This document shows, piece after piece, positions 4,989-5,894 of a stretch of 5,894 nt of DNA. The translations under genes were made by a program, and so were the position numbers. The notes beneath the pieces are model-generated. The model was not told the DNA's origin and did no database searches. It saw only the letters and a list, made by a program, of their open reading frames with translations. The stretch lies in the NCBI GenBank assembly GCA_018679295.1, contig JAHHLP010000303.1, positions 1 through 5,894 on the forward strand. The letters run 5' to 3'. The stretch comes from Rhodothermia bacterium. GTDB taxonomy: Bacteria; Bacteroidota; Rhodothermia; Rhodothermales; JABDKH01. Position 1 is the first letter of the stretch, and every line of letters begins with the position of its first letter.

Positions 4989-5894
4989 ATGCTGACGACC
5001 TTCTATAGCTATCGCGAGCTCGCCCACGAGTGGAACAGCATGCTGACGGGCATGGCTGTGAACGGAGCCTACTCCAGCGGCAAGAACGAACTCGCTATCG
5101 AGATATCTGATGGCTCGCGACTCGTATTCGGCGCTCGGGGTTCCTTCAGATACCTGTTTCGTTCAGAACGAACAGGAAGACCCCGAAAGAACGTGACCGA
5201 TCTGCTCTCTGCTGTGCACGGCATGAGCATCGGCGGAGTTGGTATAGCCGATCGTGACCGCTTGATTCGGATTGAGGGTGCCGGGTCTCGTGCGATAGTC
5301 CTCGTTCTTTACGGATCGCAGCCAAATGTGCTGGCAATTCGTGATGGAGTCGTGGAGGATGCGTTTAAGTCGGTCTCCAGATGGGTCGGCAAGTCCGAAC
5401 CTGATAGCCGTGCCGCGGAACAGGCCACGACAGTCGCGGAGTTCGTGGCGCGCACGGCGGGCGGATCAGTCACTAACCGTAAGGCGGTCTCCAGAGCGTT
5501 TCCGCTTTTTGACAAGGAGCTCGTCGCCGAGGTCTTCTACAGGTGCGGGTTGGATCCAAACGCCGTGTTCGAGACTGAATCTGCTCAGCGGTTATATGAG
5601 GCGGGTTCGGGTATTTGCGGACAAATCGAGGAAGACGCGACGCCGCGCATCTATTGGGAGGCCGATCAACCAGCTGCTTTCTCACTTATCGAGTTGCAGA
5701 GTCGCGGGAGCTGTCGGGAGGAGGCGTTCGATACGACCGACGGTGCCGTGAGCGTCTACTGCCGCAGCCGGCTTGCTGCTCTTCGATACTCGGAAAGGCT
5801 CAATCCACTGCTTCAATCGGTGGCCGACGCTGCGGCTCGAGCGAAGAAGCGAAAGACCGAACTGGAGGTGCACCTCGAGCGCGAGAGTCGCGCG
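4989..5894 (+). CDS. rqcH: RqcH-type NFACT protein (ribosome quality control), N-terminal 302 codons
   Basis: From the ATG at 4989 the plus strand stays open for exactly 302 codons to the window end, so the C-terminus is missing. The N-terminal part (YRELAHEWNSML, then a KNELAIEI strand about residues 32-39, RKNVTDLL at 66-73 and ADRDRLIRIEG at 87-97) follows the NFACT-N / 'fibronectin-binding protein A' pattern. RqcH binds 50S subunits carrying a stalled peptidyl-tRNA and adds alanine tails to mark the chain for degradation. The Asp-Arg pair needed for tailing in studied homologues appears to be present as Asp90-Arg91. Residues from about 270 (LNPLLQSVADAAARAKKRKTELEV) look like the start of the coiled-coil arm. 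The NFACT-R domain would lie beyond the window. From memory the sequence resembles the diverged Bacteroidota form more than the Firmicutes one. No Shine-Dalgarno sequence precedes the start. Confidence 0.83.
   Translation, partial: MLTTFYSYRELAHEWNSMLTGMAVNGAYSSGKNELAIEISDGSRLVFGARGSFRYLFRSERTGRPRKNVTDLLSAVHGMSIGGVGIADRDRLIRIEGAGSRAIVLVLYGSQPNVLAIRDGVVEDAFKSVSRWVGKSEPDSRAAEQATTVAEFVARTAGGSVTNRKAVSRAFPLFDKELVAEVFYRCGLDPNAVFETESAQRLYEAGSGICGQIEEDATPRIYWEADQPAAFSLIELQSRGSCREEAFDTTDGAVSVYCRSRLAALRYSERLNPLLQSVADAAARAKKRKTELEVHLERESRA
5153..5176 (+). other. Strong hairpin inside the RqcH-like coding sequence
   Basis: CCTGTT (5153-5158) pairs with AACAGG (5171-5176), and CGTT (5160-5163) pairs with AACG (5167-5170), around a three-base CAG loop. 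This makes a 10-bp stem with a single bulged T at 5159. It lies about 165 nt into the coding sequence and encodes LFRSERTG. No T-run follows, so it is not a terminator. It may be chance or may slow the ribosome early in the gene. Confidence 0.4.

Noticed and set aside
5326..5751. 141-codon plus-strand open frame
   Set aside because: It is an arginine- and serine-rich shadow inside the RqcH-like gene, whose own frame is open throughout and matches a known family.

Overview
The window is about 5.9 kb of moderately GC-rich bacterial DNA that is almost entirely coding, with six protein genes. Two are cut by the window edges: one at base 1 on the minus strand and one at base 5894 on the plus strand. 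The aminotransferase and the RqcH/NFACT-type protein look, from memory of these families, like the versions found in Bacteroidota and relatives. Together with the GC content and mostly absent Shine-Dalgarno sequences, this suggests a GC-rich member of the Bacteroidota/Rhodothermota side of the tree, possibly an uncultured marine lineage. That placement is inference and was not tested by any search.

Left part, minus strand (1-1832): a 399-residue phosphofructokinase is followed, after an 89-bp gap, by the 5' part of a soluble protein I do not recognise. The phosphofructokinase carries the Asp/Lys pair typical of pyrophosphate-dependent enzymes, so it may catalyse a reversible step between fructose 6-phosphate and fructose 1,6-bisphosphate. 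A divergent control region of about 145 bp (1833-1977) separates it from the plus-strand genes.

Middle, plus strand (1978-4889): three genes with gaps of only 12 and 11 bp form a probable operon. They encode a class-III PLP aminotransferase of the acetylornithine/ornithine type, a TPR-containing lipoprotein with a CsgG/LpoB-like C-terminal half, and a small multi-pass membrane protein. The last two look like a cell-envelope pair. Why they sit behind an amino-acid enzyme is not clear from sequence.

Right part (4883-5894): four copies of a 17-bp tandem repeat begin inside the last codons of the membrane-protein gene and run into the intergenic space. After them comes the N-terminal 302 codons of an RqcH-type NFACT protein (ribosome-associated quality control).

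I see no tRNA, rRNA, CRISPR array, transposase, phage gene or convincing terminator. The region reads as ordinary chromosomal backbone. The points most worth a second look are the phosphofructokinase phosphate-donor signature, the short tandem repeat, and the unassigned lipoprotein/membrane-protein pair.
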